A stretch of DNA of 64,000 nucleotides from Bradyrhizobium erythrophlei (GCF_900129425.1 NZ_LT670817.1:7778001-7842000); one strand, 5' to 3'. Counted from the stretch's first letter, positions 53,316-61,924 are shown. Notes: generated by a model from the letters alone, not told the origin. Numbers and translations are program-made.

Positions 53316-54618
53316 CCCCACGTTAACCTCCTTTATCACCCTTAGCGCGCGCGAGGGCGCTGATGGCCAGGCCGTGGCCTGCCCGTTGCTACGGGGTAGC
53401 TCGCCAACGAGAGGGGTCGCGCCAAAACAGCATCGGGGCGCGCCCCACGTTAACCTCCTTTATCACCCTTAGCGCGCGCGAGGGCGCTGATGGCCAGGCC
53501 GTGGCCTGCCCGTTGCTACGGGGTAGCTCGCCAACGAGAGGGGTCGCGCCAAAACAGCATCGGGGGCTCCGGCGTGCTTTCTCTCCGGCATTTTTCGGGC
53601 TGGTTCTCTTTATCCCTTGGCGCGTGGGTGCCGAAGAATCTGGCGCGGCGTAATTTTGGTTTATTGGTTTTGGCGGCGCGATGCTGCTCGACCGGATCGG
53701 GCCGCCTAGGCGGTGCCGCGGCGGCGTAGTTATGATTTATTGGTTTCGGCGGCCCCACGTTAACCTCCTTTATCACCCTTAGCGCGCGCGAGGGCGCTGA
53801 TGGCCAGGCCGTGGCCTGCCCGTTGCTACGGGGTAGCTCGCCAACGAGAGGGGTCGCGCCAAAACAGCATCGGGGCGCGCCCCACGTTAACCTCCTTTAT
53901 CACCCTTAGCGCGCGCGAGGGCGCTGATGGCCAGGCCGTGGCCTGCCCGTTGCTACGGGGTAGCTCGGCAACGAGAGGGGTCGCGCCAAAACAGCATCGG
54001 GGGCTCCGGCGTGCTTTCTCTCCGGCATTTTTCGGGCTGGTTCTCTTTATCCCTTGGCGCGTGGGTGCCGAAGAATCTGGCGCGGCGTAATTTTGGTTTA
54101 TTGGTTTTGGCGGCGCGATGCTGCTCGACCGGATCGGGCCGCCTAGGCGGTGCCGCGGCGGCGTAGTTATGATTTATTGGTTTCGGCGGCCCCACGTTAA
54201 CCTCCTTTATCACCCTTAGCGCGCGCGAGGGCGCTGATGGCCAGGCCGTGGCCTGCCCGTTGCTACGGGGTAGCTCGGCAACGAGAGGGGTCGCGCCAAA
54301 ACAGCATCGGGCCCCCACGTTAACCTCCTTTATCACCCTTAGCGCGCGCGAGGGCGCTGATGGCCAGGCCGTGGCCTGCCCGTTGCTACGGGGTAGCTCG
54401 GCAACGAGAGGGGTCGCGCCAAAACAGCATCGGGGGCCCCCGCGTTAACCTCCTTTATCACCCTTAGCGCGCGCGAGGGCGCTGATGGCCAGGCCGTGGC
54501 CCCGCGTTAACCTCCTTTATCACCCTTAGCGCGCGCGAGGGCGCTGATGGCCAGGCCGTGGTCTGCCCGTTGCTACGGGGTAGCTCGCCAACGAGAGGGG
54601 TCCCGCCAAAACAGCATC
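53316..54618. repeat. Tandem array of eight ~125-bp units with two ~183-bp spacers
   Basis: Units start at 53316, 53443, 53753, 53880, 54190, 54313, 54438 and 54500. Each begins CCCC[A/G]CGTTAACCTCCTTT and contains TTAGCGCGCGCGAGGGCGCT, TGGCCAGGCCGTGGCC and the nested hairpin CGTT-GCTAC-GGG-GTAGC-TCGCC-AACG. Units 2 and 4 are followed by an identical-looking ~183-base spacer (GGGCTCCGGCGTGCTTTCTC to TTGGTTTCGGCGG), giving a 437-base higher-order repeat. Unit 7 is cut to 62 bases. Units 1, 2, 3 and 8 have CTCGCCAACG; units 4-6 have CTCGGCAACG. Confidence 0.93.
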
Positions 54619-54688
54619 GAACAAGCGATTGCTGACCAATCGCCCTTGCTCAAGCTTAGTCTACTAAGAGTCCGATTCCAAAGAACGT

Positions 54689-55234
54689 CTACGCGTCAGC
54701 AATTGGATTGTGCAAAGACTCTATAATTATGCAGTCAAGAAAACCGTCGAACTCTGACTTCTGACGGTCTTTCAACATGTAGTCGATCCAACCCGCGTTC
54801 GCACCGTCGCGGACAAGAATTCTGCCGTGACCCCACTCGACCTTCGCCCAACACTCGCGGATCATGTTTTCAAGGGTAATGGCATCGAAGTGTGAGGGCA
54901 ATTCAATTGCACAATGAATATGCCATCGACCTGACGCGCCGCACTCCCATGGACGTAACGCGCGGGCGCGGACCTCGCCTTTTTCAAGTACGGGTAATAC
55001 ACGAAGACGTTTGCCGTGCCGACGAAATGCAGATCCATATACAGCTCTGTTGAGGAGGTTCATGAAGTGCCGAAAAGCTTGTCTGCACCGATAGTCGTCG
55101 ATTTTTACCCAGCCACCGCGGTCGGGCTGCCAGGCTTGCTTCAAGGTTAGAGTGACGTCGCAAAATTCACCCCAGCTGCTGGTATCGAAGAAGTGTGATT
55201 TGGCGGATTCAAAAGGATCAGATCTAACTTCCAT
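54689..55234 (-). CDS. HUH-type replication protein-like hypothetical
   Basis: 181 residues from ATG 55234 (MEVRSDPFESAKSHFFDTSS). The centre has GRWHIHCAIELPSHFD, with a His-hydrophobic-His (HIH) metal motif like rolling-circle Rep and inovirus Gp2-type proteins, followed by RECWAKVEWGHGRI and WIDYMLKDRQKSEFD, where Tyr and Lys residues could serve in catalysis. No signal. Such chromosomal copies often mark integrated phage or plasmid remnants. The assignment rests on motif pattern only. Its frame is open to 55279 into the neighbouring AAA fragment. Confidence 0.55.
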   Translation of the reverse strand: MEVRSDPFESAKSHFFDTSSWGEFCDVTLTLKQAWQPDRGGWVKIDDYRCRQAFRHFMNLLNRAVYGSAFRRHGKRLRVLPVLEKGEVRARALRPWECGASGRWHIHCAIELPSHFDAITLENMIRECWAKVEWGHGRILVRDGANAGWIDYMLKDRQKSEFDGFLDCIIIESLHNPIADA

Positions 55235-55250
55235 CGAATAGTTATGCGCC

Positions 55251-55583
55251 TCACCGAGGGAACTCAACGCCGGGCGCACGCGTCAATACAAGCTTGTGGT
55301 AAAGGACGCCGTCCGCTCCTCCGGCTTCCCGGAGTTCAACCTCGACGTGACGGAAACCCAGGTGCACTAGTTCGTCTTTGAAGCTTTGCTTGAGCTTTTC
55401 AGAAACTGCCGTCTTGGTGACGGCTGTACTCTTTTGCGTTATGGCCTGCGTCCTAGTCTCGTCGATGCAGAGACCATAGGCGGCATATTTCTTTTTGCGT
55501 TCGATCTCGTCTAGGATCATCTGCTGATACTTTGCAAGCAGCTTCCGAGCACGCAGCTCCCTTGCCGCAGCGATTATGGTTCA
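55251..55583 (-). pseudogene. Fragment of a large AAA-family ATPase
   Basis: The frame reads AARELRARKLLAKYQQMILD, then SEKLKQSFKDELVHLGFRHV, EVELREAGGADGVLYHKLVL and TRAPGVEFPR-stop. This resembles the part of SMC/RecF-like AAA ATPases just before the signature motif; homologues continue with a VVSEGEA-type segment, which is lost here by frameshift or junction. Neither Walker motif is present. Its other end abuts the truncated cyoA. Confidence 0.6.
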
Positions 55584-56005
55584 CCTCCGAGTCGATCATG
55601 AACTCCTTCTTCATCCCTCAGCTCGGCAGCCAGATCTACGCGATGGCCGGGATGCAGACCCAACTGCACCTCATCGCCGATCAAGCCGGCACCTATGCCG
55701 GCCGCTCCTCGGCCTTCAGCGGCCCCGGGTTCTCGGACATGCATTTCGACACCGTCGCGATGCCCCGCGATCAGTTCGACGCCTGGCTTCGGCAGGCCAA
55801 AAGCGCACCGTCGGTCCTCGATCAGGCGACCTACAGGTCGCTCAAGGAGCCGAGCATCAAGTCGCCGGCAACGACATACGCGAGCGTCACACTTGGGCTC
55901 TTCGCCAGCATCGTCGATCAATTCGAGGCCGGTGGGATGCCGGCGATGGCTCTCAACAACCAGATCCGCACGCCGCAAGGACCGGTCTCGCGGAGGAATA
56001 ACTAA
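55577..56005 (+). pseudogene. cyoA: Cytochrome o ubiquinol oxidase subunit II, N-terminally truncated
   Basis: Starting within the periplasmic cupredoxin-like domain: FTSESIMNSFFIPQLGSQIY, AMAGMQTQLHLIADQAGTYA, SSAFSGPGFSDMHFDTVAMP. This is the CyoA region equivalent to residues after about 170 of the usual 300-plus. The lipoprotein signal and the two membrane helices that anchor subunit II are missing; the sequence upstream belongs to an AAA ATPase fragment on the other strand. The stop overlaps the cyoB start by one base, so the rest of the operon keeps its spacing. Confidence 0.85.
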
Positions 56006-57987
56006 TGCTTGGAAAACTCTCCCTCGATGCCATTCCGCTACATGAACCGATCATCATGGGAACCGGAGTGGTCGTCGTCATTGGCGGATTCGCCGTTCTT
56101 GCACTGATCACCTACTTTCGGCAGTGGGGCTATCTGTGGTCGGAGTGGATCACCTCCGTCGATCACAAGAAGATCGGCGTGATGTATTTCGGGCTCGGGC
56201 TCGTCATGCTCCTTCGCGGCTTCGCGGACGCGATCATGATGCGCACGCAGCAGGCGATGGCCGCGAACGATGCGGCCGGGTACCTGCCACCGCACCACTA
56301 CGACCAGATCTTCACCGCCCACGGCGTGATCATGATCTTCTTCGTTGCCACGCCCTTTCTCCTCGGCCTGATGAACGTCGTGGTGCCGCTGCAGATCGGT
56401 GCACGTGACGTCGCCTATCCCTTCCTCAACTCTCTCGGCTTCTGGCTGTCGGCCGTCGGCGCCGCGCTCGTCATGGTTTCCATGTGGGTCGGCGACTTCG
56501 CCGCGGTGGGCTGGGTCGCCTATCCGCCGCTTTCCGAACTCGGATACAGTCCAACGGTCGGCGTCGACTATTACATTTGGTCGCTACAGGTCTCAGGAAT
56601 AGGCACGACACTCGCTGGGATCAATTTCATCGTCACCATCCTGCGCATGCGCGCGCCCAGCATGAACGTCATGAAGATGCCGGTGTTCGTGTGGACGTCA
56701 CTGATCACCAACATCCTGATCGTCGGGATCTTCCCGGTGCTGACCGCCACCTTGGCAATGCTCACCGTCGATCGCTACTTCGACATGCATTTCTTCACCA
56801 ATGAGCTTGGTGGGAACGCGATGATGTACATCAACCTCATCTGGATCTGGGGCCATCCTGAGGTCTATGTCCTCGTCCTGCCAGCCTTCGGCGTCTTCTC
56901 CGAGGTGATTGCGACCTTCTCAGGCAAGCCGCTCTTCGGCTACAACTCGATGGTCTACGCCACCTGCTCGATCGGTGTCCTCAGCTTCTTGGTCTGGCTG
57001 CACCACTTCTTCACGATGGGGTCGGGCGCGAACGTCAATGCCTTCTTCGGCATCATGACCACGATCATCTCGATCCCGACCGGCGTGAAGCTGTTCAACT
57101 GGCTCTTCACCATGTACCGGGGCCGGATCCGCTTCCATTCGGCAACGCTGTGGACCATCGGCTTCATGGTGACCTTCGCTGTCGGCGGCATGAGCGGCGT
57201 CCTGCTCGCCGTGCCAGGCGCTGACTTCGTCCTGCACAACAGTCTGTTCCTGGTCGCCCATTTTCACAACGTCATCATTGGCGGCACGGTGTATGGGATG
57301 CTCGCCGGCATGAATTTCTGGTTCCCCAAGGTCTTCGGTTTCAAGCTGAACGAATTCTGGGGGAAGGTCTCGTTCTGGTGCTGGCTGGTCGGTTACTGGC
57401 TCGCCTTCACGCCGCTCTACATCCTCGGCTTCAAGGGGATGACCCGGCGTATGAACCACTATGACATGCCCGACTGGCAGCCCTATCTACTTATCGCACT
57501 CGTCGGCGCCGTGATCATCGGGGCGGGCATTCTGGCCATCCTGATCCAGCTTAGGGTCAGCATCAGGGACCGGGAGAAGAACCGGGACTTGACCGGCGAT
57601 CCGTGGAACGCCCGCAGCCTCGAATGGTCGACGGCCTCGCCTGCGCCCTTCTACAACTTCGCCCATATCCCCCACATCACCTCGCTCGAGCAGCATTGGG
57701 AAGACAAGGAGTTCGGCCGAGCCTGGCGGCCCGCCTCCCGTTACGAGGACATCCACATGCCGAAGAACACCTCGGCGGGCTTCGTAATCGCCGTCTTCAG
57801 TTTCATCCTGTGCTTCGCGCTCGTCTGGCACATGTGGGCGATCGCGGCGATCGGACTCCTCGGCATGGTCGGCACCTTCATCGCGCGAACCTATGACCGG
57901 AATACTGACTATTACGTCCCGGCAGCCGAGGTCGCGCGCATCGAACGAGAGCGCCACGCACTCCTAGCCAAAGCTTCATACCCATGA
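56005..57987 (+). CDS. cyoB: Cytochrome o ubiquinol oxidase subunit I
   Basis: 660 residues with about 15 membrane helices. Haem and copper ligands are present: HHYDQIFTAHGVIMIFF (low-spin haem His), WGHPEVYVLVLPAFGVFSEV (CuB His with its cross-linked Tyr), HHFFTMGSGANVNAFFG (two CuB His) and LVAHFHNVIIGG (haem His pair). It should reduce O2 and pump protons with ubiquinol as donor. The gene itself is complete, but its partners cyoA and cyoD are truncated, so a functional bo3 oxidase is unlikely unless those subunits come from elsewhere. Confidence 0.95.
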   Translation: MLGKLSLDAIPLHEPIIMGTGVVVVIGGFAVLALITYFRQWGYLWSEWITSVDHKKIGVMYFGLGLVMLLRGFADAIMMRTQQAMAANDAAGYLPPHHYDQIFTAHGVIMIFFVATPFLLGLMNVVVPLQIGARDVAYPFLNSLGFWLSAVGAALVMVSMWVGDFAAVGWVAYPPLSELGYSPTVGVDYYIWSLQVSGIGTTLAGINFIVTILRMRAPSMNVMKMPVFVWTSLITNILIVGIFPVLTATLAMLTVDRYFDMHFFTNELGGNAMMYINLIWIWGHPEVYVLVLPAFGVFSEVIATFSGKPLFGYNSMVYATCSIGVLSFLVWLHHFFTMGSGANVNAFFGIMTTIISIPTGVKLFNWLFTMYRGRIRFHSATLWTIGFMVTFAVGGMSGVLLAVPGADFVLHNSLFLVAHFHNVIIGGTVYGMLAGMNFWFPKVFGFKLNEFWGKVSFWCWLVGYWLAFTPLYILGFKGMTRRMNHYDMPDWQPYLLIALVGAVIIGAGILAILIQLRVSIRDREKNRDLTGDPWNARSLEWSTASPAPFYNFAHIPHITSLEQHWEDKEFGRAWRPASRYEDIHMPKNTSAGFVIAVFSFILCFALVWHMWAIAAIGLLGMVGTFIARTYDRNTDYYVPAAEVARIERERHALLAKASYP

Positions 57988-58610
57988 ACATCTCCTTCTC
58001 TCCCATCTCTCTGGCCGCGAACGAAAGCTCCGCGGCCGTACATCACGAGCACGACGATGGATCCAAGACCGTTCTCGGCTTCTGGATCTATCTGATGAGC
58101 GACTGCCTCATCTTCGCAAGCCTGTTCGCCACCTTCAGCGTGCTTGCCGACAGCGTCGCGGGCGGTCCGAGCGGAAAGGAGCTCTTCGATCTCCCCTATG
58201 TCGCCGTCGAGACGCTGCTGCTTCTGGGGAGCAGCTTCACCTTCGGCCTTGCGGCTCTCAACGTGCAAGCCGGCAACCGCGACAAGGTGATCGGCTGGCT
58301 GGCGGTCACCTTCGTCCTCGGCGCCGCCTTCATCGCGATGGAGGTCCACGAATTCGCCCACCTCATCGCGGAGGGAGCGGGTCCGAACCGCAGTGCCTTC
58401 CTTTCCGCGTATTTCACGCTGGTGGGCACCCATGGTCTGCACGTGACCGCCGGCCTGCTCTGGCTCGCAGTGATGATGCACCAGACCCTCCGCTTCGGGC
58501 TCGACGATGTCATTCAGTGCCGCCTCGCCTGCCTCAGTCTGTTCTGGCACTTCCTCGACCTGGTCTGGATCTGCGTCTTCACCTTCGTCTATCTGCAGGG
58601 GGGCTTCTGA
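57984..58610 (+). CDS. cyoC: Cytochrome o ubiquinol oxidase subunit III
   Basis: 208 residues, five membrane helices (KTVLGFWIYLMSDCLIFASL, LLLGSSFTFGLAALNVQAGN, GTHGLHVTAGLLWLAVMMHQ, LFWHFLDLVWICVFTFVYLQ). Typical heme-copper oxidase subunit III with the conserved GTHGLHVT motif. Its start overlaps the cyoB stop by four bases (ATGA) and its stop overlaps the cyoD start by one. Apparently intact. Confidence 0.94.
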   Translation: MNISFSPISLAANESSAAVHHEHDDGSKTVLGFWIYLMSDCLIFASLFATFSVLADSVAGGPSGKELFDLPYVAVETLLLLGSSFTFGLAALNVQAGNRDKVIGWLAVTFVLGAAFIAMEVHEFAHLIAEGAGPNRSAFLSAYFTLVGTHGLHVTAGLLWLAVMMHQTLRFGLDDVIQCRLACLSLFWHFLDLVWICVFTFVYLQGGF

Positions 58611-58987
58611 TGTCAGGCGCGCATATTTCGAGCCACGCCGCGCATGGCGCGTCCCACGGCAGCCTGAAGTCCTATGTCGTGGGATTCATCCTCTCGCTCG
58701 GATTGACGGCGCTCTCTTTCGGTGCGGTCATGACCGGCGTCCTTCCGAGGGACATGATCCTTCCGGCGATCACGCTTCTTGCCGTGGTCCAGCTGCTCGT
58801 GCAGCTTCTGTGCTTCCTCCACCTAGGCACGGCGCCCGAGCAGCGGAACAACACGGTGATCTTTCTGCTCGCCGAACACAACAACGTGGTCAAGGCACTC
58901 CCGTCGGATCGAACCGATCAGCCGTTCGGCATATCCGTTTTGCCATGGGGAGCGCGGCGATGTCGGCCGGTCACGAATGCCCATTGA
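58610..58987 (+). pseudogene. cyoD: Cytochrome o ubiquinol oxidase subunit IV, C-terminally truncated
   Basis: Native sequence runs from MSGAHISSHAAHGASHGSLK through two helices (YVVGFILSLGLTALSFGAVM, LPAITLLAVVQLLVQLLCFL) to EQRNNTVIFL near 58868. After that the frame runs into the antisense of an IS (AEHNNVVKALPSDRTDQPFG) and stops at 58987. The third helix of CyoD is lost. Confidence 0.85.
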
Positions 58988-59716
58988 TCGAAGTCTTCGG
59001 ATGAAGACCTCACCATAGGCCCCATCCCGGTCACGGATCAGGTAGCGGGGAGCCTGTTCCCAACCGCATGCTTCCGTAACCTGATTTGCGATCCATTCTG
59101 CAGTGGGGTTAGCTGTGACGCCAAACCACAAAATTTGTCGTCGGCCGTGCCCCATGATCAGCAATCCATAGAGCAGGCGAAACGAGATCGTCGGCACGAC
59201 GAACAAATCCATCGCCGCGATGGCGTCGGCATGGTTATGAAGAAACGTCTTCCAGCCTTGCGACGGTGGCCCTCGTCTCTTCACCATATACTTGGCCACG
59301 CTCGTCTGGCCGATATCGATGCAGAGCTTAAGCAGCTCTCCGTGGATCCGCGGCGCTCCCCACAACGGGTTGGCGATGCTCATCTCGCGGATAAGCTTGC
59401 GTATCTCTGTCGGTAAGGTTGGTCGGCCGCCACGACGTCGTGACCTCCAGCGCCAGTACGATCTGAACCCGGCGCGGTGCCACTTTATAACGGTATCTGG
59501 CTTCAAAACCGCCAGAGCGTTTAGGACTGTTGGCGCCAATCGATACACCCCGGCAAAGATCAAGCGGTCCATGGCGCTGAACGTCTGCCTCTTGGGCGAA
59601 TGCCGTCTCAGTATGTTAATCTGATGCCGAAGAACCAGGATCTCGGCTGCCAACGAGGCACGCGATCGGAACAATAATACCAGCGCCGACCAGATCAGGC
59701 TGCAAGCTTCTCTCAT
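58823..59716 (-). pseudogene. Integrase-core transposase (IS481/IS3-like), C-terminus lost
   Basis: 297 codons in frame. Helical N-terminus (SLAAEILVLRHQINILRRHS), HTH_21-like IREMSIANPLWGAPRIHGEL, first catalytic Asp in AAMDLFVVPTISFRLLYGLL, second in RYLIRDRDGAYGEVF, and Glu in WQNGYAERLIGSIRRECLD. The motif order is that of rve integrases. After LDHVVVFGE the usual roughly 50-residue tail is replaced by antisense cyoD sequence (QKDHRVVPLLGRRA). Catalytic residues are intact but the element lacks one end. Confidence 0.85.
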
Positions 59717-59842
59717 AAGATAGAAACATTGCGCGATTCGGCTTCACTTGCCAGCCGAATTAGGTTTCCGACAGGGACAGCCAGCATCGCGCGATTCTCA
59801 GTCAACGGCCAGCACGATTGAATTTACGACAGGGACAGCCGG
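58868..59842 (-). mobile_element. Insertion sequence with DDE integrase core, 3' end truncated
   Basis: The element lies in cyoD. Its transposase 5' end and upstream terminus are present; there the motif GACAGGGACAGCC occurs twice, at 59770-59782 and 59828-59840, 58 bases apart, probably tandem transposase-binding sites at the terminus. The transposase 3' end and the other terminus are missing at the cyoD junction. Confidence 0.7.
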
Positions 59843-59930
59843 ATGAGATCGGCAAGCGGATCGAGCCGACGCTTTCGCACGCGATCTCCGATAGCCCGCA
59901 AGCCGATCGCAGCGAAGCACAAGTGAGGCG

Positions 59931-60107
59931 CTATGTTGCTTTGTCGTTCCGGATTTCGGAAAAGAGGCTGATCAACCCGACAACAACGGGTATTAGTCCG
60001 ACGAGCGTCCAGACCAAAAGCGAGCCAGATCCGGCCTTGGCGGCGACTATCCAAACGCCAAAGGCAATCAGTCCGACTGAGATTAGATACGAGAAAGCGG
60101 CGTCCAT
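59931..60107 (-). CDS. Small two-helix membrane protein (58 residues)
   Basis: ATG at 60107, stop TAG at 59931. The product MDAAFSYLISVGLIAFGVWI continues with VAAKAGSGSLLVWTLVGLIP and VVVGLISLFSEIRNDKAT: two hydrophobic helices with a short Gly/Ser loop and a charged tail. The periodic hydrophobicity and clean start and stop support a real gene. Small proteins of this type are typical of Bradyrhizobium; function unknown. Confidence 0.65.
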   Translation of the reverse strand: MDAAFSYLISVGLIAFGVWIVAAKAGSGSLLVWTLVGLIPVVVGLISLFSEIRNDKAT

Positions 60108-60260
60108 GGCCTCAAGGCTATCACCATTTTTTGCGACCTAGTTGACGGATGATCATTAGATGGCGTGGTCAAACCTGAGCGGGCGCGCAAGGCCGAGGCG
60201 CCATGACCTCAGTCCGAGTCTTTTAGGCTGCTGCTGCTCGGCCTTTGTCAAATCGGCAAA

Positions 60261-60680
60261 TCAGGCTGGCTTTTTGCTCACGGGTCGGACCCCATCGGTC
60301 GACGGCAGGCCCAACTTCTCGCGGAGATCCGAGAGCGAGCCCTTTCCAAAATCCGGAAGGCTGATCAGCGTCTCGTCCGATACCTCGCGCACTTCGCCGA
60401 TGGTTTTTAGGTCGGCTGCTCGGAGCGCGTTCTGGATCCTGGTTGAAAATAGGACGCGTTCGATCGGCGTATCGTCCGGCAGCTCTGGAGTGGGAGCGAC
60501 CATCGGACCCTCGGCCGCCTCTCGAGCAAGGCGTTCTCCCCGTAGGCGTTCCCGATTTTCATGGAATGCCTTCTGAGCGTCCTCATGTTCGGCGATCGCC
60601 TCTTGCGCCTCGCGGTCTCTGAGCTCCTTTCGCTCAGCGGCAGACAGGCCGGGATCAGTGCTTTTCTCTTTCCCGCTCAT
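60261..60680 (-). CDS. Stand-alone RNA polymerase alpha-CTD-like (helix-hairpin-helix) protein
   Basis: 139 residues. Residues 1-70 are a charged coiled coil (SAAERKELRDREAQEAIAEH ... KAFHENRERLRGERLAREAA). Residues 73-128 match the C-terminal domain of RpoA: DDTPIERVLFSTRIQNALRA, ADLKTIGEVREVSDETLISL, PDFGKGSLSDLREKLGL. The fold binds UP-element DNA and activators in RNA polymerase; here no polymerase domain is attached. It may bind DNA or protein through this domain. The ATG at 60680 follows GGCGAAGGGGAA. Confidence 0.75.
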   Translation of the reverse strand: MSGKEKSTDPGLSAAERKELRDREAQEAIAEHEDAQKAFHENRERLRGERLAREAAEGPMVAPTPELPDDTPIERVLFSTRIQNALRAADLKTIGEVREVSDETLISLPDFGKGSLSDLREKLGLPSTDGVRPVSKKPA

Positions 60681-60929
60681 TTCCCCTTCGCCTTTAGCCC
60701 AGCCCCTGATTACGCGACTTTGCCACCACTATCTTCAACCGGACGGCGCGGTTCCGGTCCCGCTGCTATGCTGCGGTGCATCTGCTTTGCCATCGCGGCG
60801 CCACTTGTGCCCGTCAACGCTAGCGTGCCGGAGCTCCCTGCCAGTCACCATCCCGCCGTGACACTTCCGCAGGGCCCGCGAAAGCCGCCCATGAGGGCTC
60901 GGCAATCGTCGCAAATCAGCGGACCGCGC
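60681..60929. other. Gap without a supported gene
   Basis: About 250 bases between small minus-strand genes. It must hold the promoter of the alpha-CTD-like gene. No domain-bearing frame. Confidence 0.4.
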
Positions 60930-61139
60930 CTAACCTTCCGGGAACAGCTTGTCGGTCGTTTTGTCCAAACGCTTCTCCTTGTCGCGCGCATCCGACAAAT
61001 GACCAACTAGGTCGCCATTCAACTTGTAAATGTTCGAACCCTTAAGATCGTAAAGCTTTTGACCTTTGAGGCCGAAGACCGCGTCGCCCGTGACCACGCC
61101 GACATGGACGCCTTTGCTGTTGAATATATTACCGTTCAC
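60930..61139 (-). CDS. Small beta-repeat hypothetical protein
   Basis: 69 residues from GTG 61139 (VNGNIFNSKGVHVGVVTGDA), preceded by AGGAGGTCGGTC. The product has a short internal repeat, LKGQKLYDLKGSNIYKLNGD, suggesting stacked beta-turns, and an ionic tail (DARDKEKRLDKTTDKLF). The TTG start at 61205 would add 22 unlike residues before the strong ribosome-binding site and is rejected. Family unknown; similar short proteins occur in rhizobia. Confidence 0.65.
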   Translation of the reverse strand: MNGNIFNSKGVHVGVVTGDAVFGLKGQKLYDLKGSNIYKLNGDLVGHLSDARDKEKRLDKTTDKLFPEG

Positions 61140-61265
61140 GACCGACCTCCTATCGAGGTGCCCCACGGCAAAGGCTGCGCTCGTTGGGCGGCAATAGCGA
61201 GACAAATCGCGCTCTCGGCTATTTCCACTTCGCCTTCAGCCCCAGCTCTACCGCCTAGGATCAAA

Positions 61266-61448
61266 TCAGCAGCGACGCCTGGCAATCTTTCTCAAAGGAA
61301 GCCTCAGTGTGCTTGCCCTGCGACGTACCGCAAAAGTGGTCCGGCTTAGAGCCTTGGCAATAGTCTCAGCGCTGCTCGCACTGAAGACGAGCTCTCGGAG
61401 CTCTTTATCCCGTTCGGGCGTCCAAGGCCGTCGTGGCGTTCCTGTCAT
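61266..61448 (-). CDS. Small Myb/SANT-like DNA-binding protein
   Basis: 60 residues from ATG 61448 (MTGTPRRPWTPERDKELREL); the frame is open to 61469. WTPERDKELRELVFSASSAE then TIAKALSRTTFAVRRRASTL matches a homeodomain-like (Myb/SANT-type) helix-turn-helix with the conserved Trp and a basic recognition helix. It ends in a basic tail (RKIARRRC). Probably binds DNA; target unknown. Confidence 0.6.
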   Translation of the reverse strand: MTGTPRRPWTPERDKELRELVFSASSAETIAKALSRTTFAVRRRASTLRLPLRKIARRRC

Positions 61449-61506
61449 TTCCCCTTCGCCTTCTCCCACGCCTTCTCGCCCGGTTCAGCGAACCGGTGTG
61501 ATCAGT

Positions 61507-61686
61507 TCACGCGCCATCCTGGGCGGACTTCATCACCGCTAGCCGCGGGTTTTCGAGCGGCGGCGATGAAGTCACAACGCGCTGCGGCGCCCACCTCGGG
61601 ATAATCTCTTTGGCCGCATCGCCGTAGGACGACTGCCAAGCGATGGCAGCGACACCGATGCACGCTGCCAACAGGAGCCCCGCGAT
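61507..61686 (-). pseudogene. Fragment of a rhizobial hypothetical membrane-anchored protein fused into spoVR
   Basis: AGLLLAACIGVAAIAWQSSY, then GDAAKEIIPRWAPQ, is the N-terminal anchor region of a protein type common in Bradyrhizobium; its long coiled-coil C-terminus is absent. It is out of frame with the spoVR remnant, so it interrupts rather than extends it. Identification is from memory of the motif. Confidence 0.5.
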
Positions 61687-61924
61687 AGAACGCCTCGTGA
61701 TGTGCGAAATGCTTGCCGAACGACCAATGCTTGTAGAACAGCGGCATGCCGACCGACGAATAGGCATCCAGCATCTGCTCCGCGGTGATGACCTCGATCT
61801 GGTTGGGGTAGGTGTCGAGGCCCAGTTCAGTTCGCGCAATCTCCTCGCAGGCATCGTGGATGCGCTGCAGCTTTGGGAAGTCCCAGTCCGCTCCCTCAAA
61901 CAGGTATTCCGCTGTCGCGGTCAT
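61682..61924 (-). pseudogene. spoVR: SpoVR family protein, truncated to the first 80 residues
   Basis: From ATG 61924, overlapping the yeaH stop by four bases: EYLFEGADWDFPKLQRIHDA, ARTELGLDTYPNQIEVITAE, QMLDAYSSVGMPLFYKHWSF, GKHFAHHEAFYR. SpoVR proteins are about 500 residues; after HHEAFYR the homology stops at about 61682 and the frame runs into foreign sequence until 61502. Translation is still coupled to yeaH but the product cannot be functional SpoVR. Confidence 0.88.

Noticed and set aside
53363..54448. Several 66-127 codon frames in the tandem array
   Set aside because: They arise from the repeat sequence on both strands; 127 is not a multiple of three, so frames change between units.
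53316..54618. CRISPR-like array
   Set aside because: Units are ~125 bp, the two spacers are the same sequence, and no cas genes are present.
60561..61010. 149-codon plus-strand frame
   Set aside because: Antisense to two small minus-strand genes; no domain.
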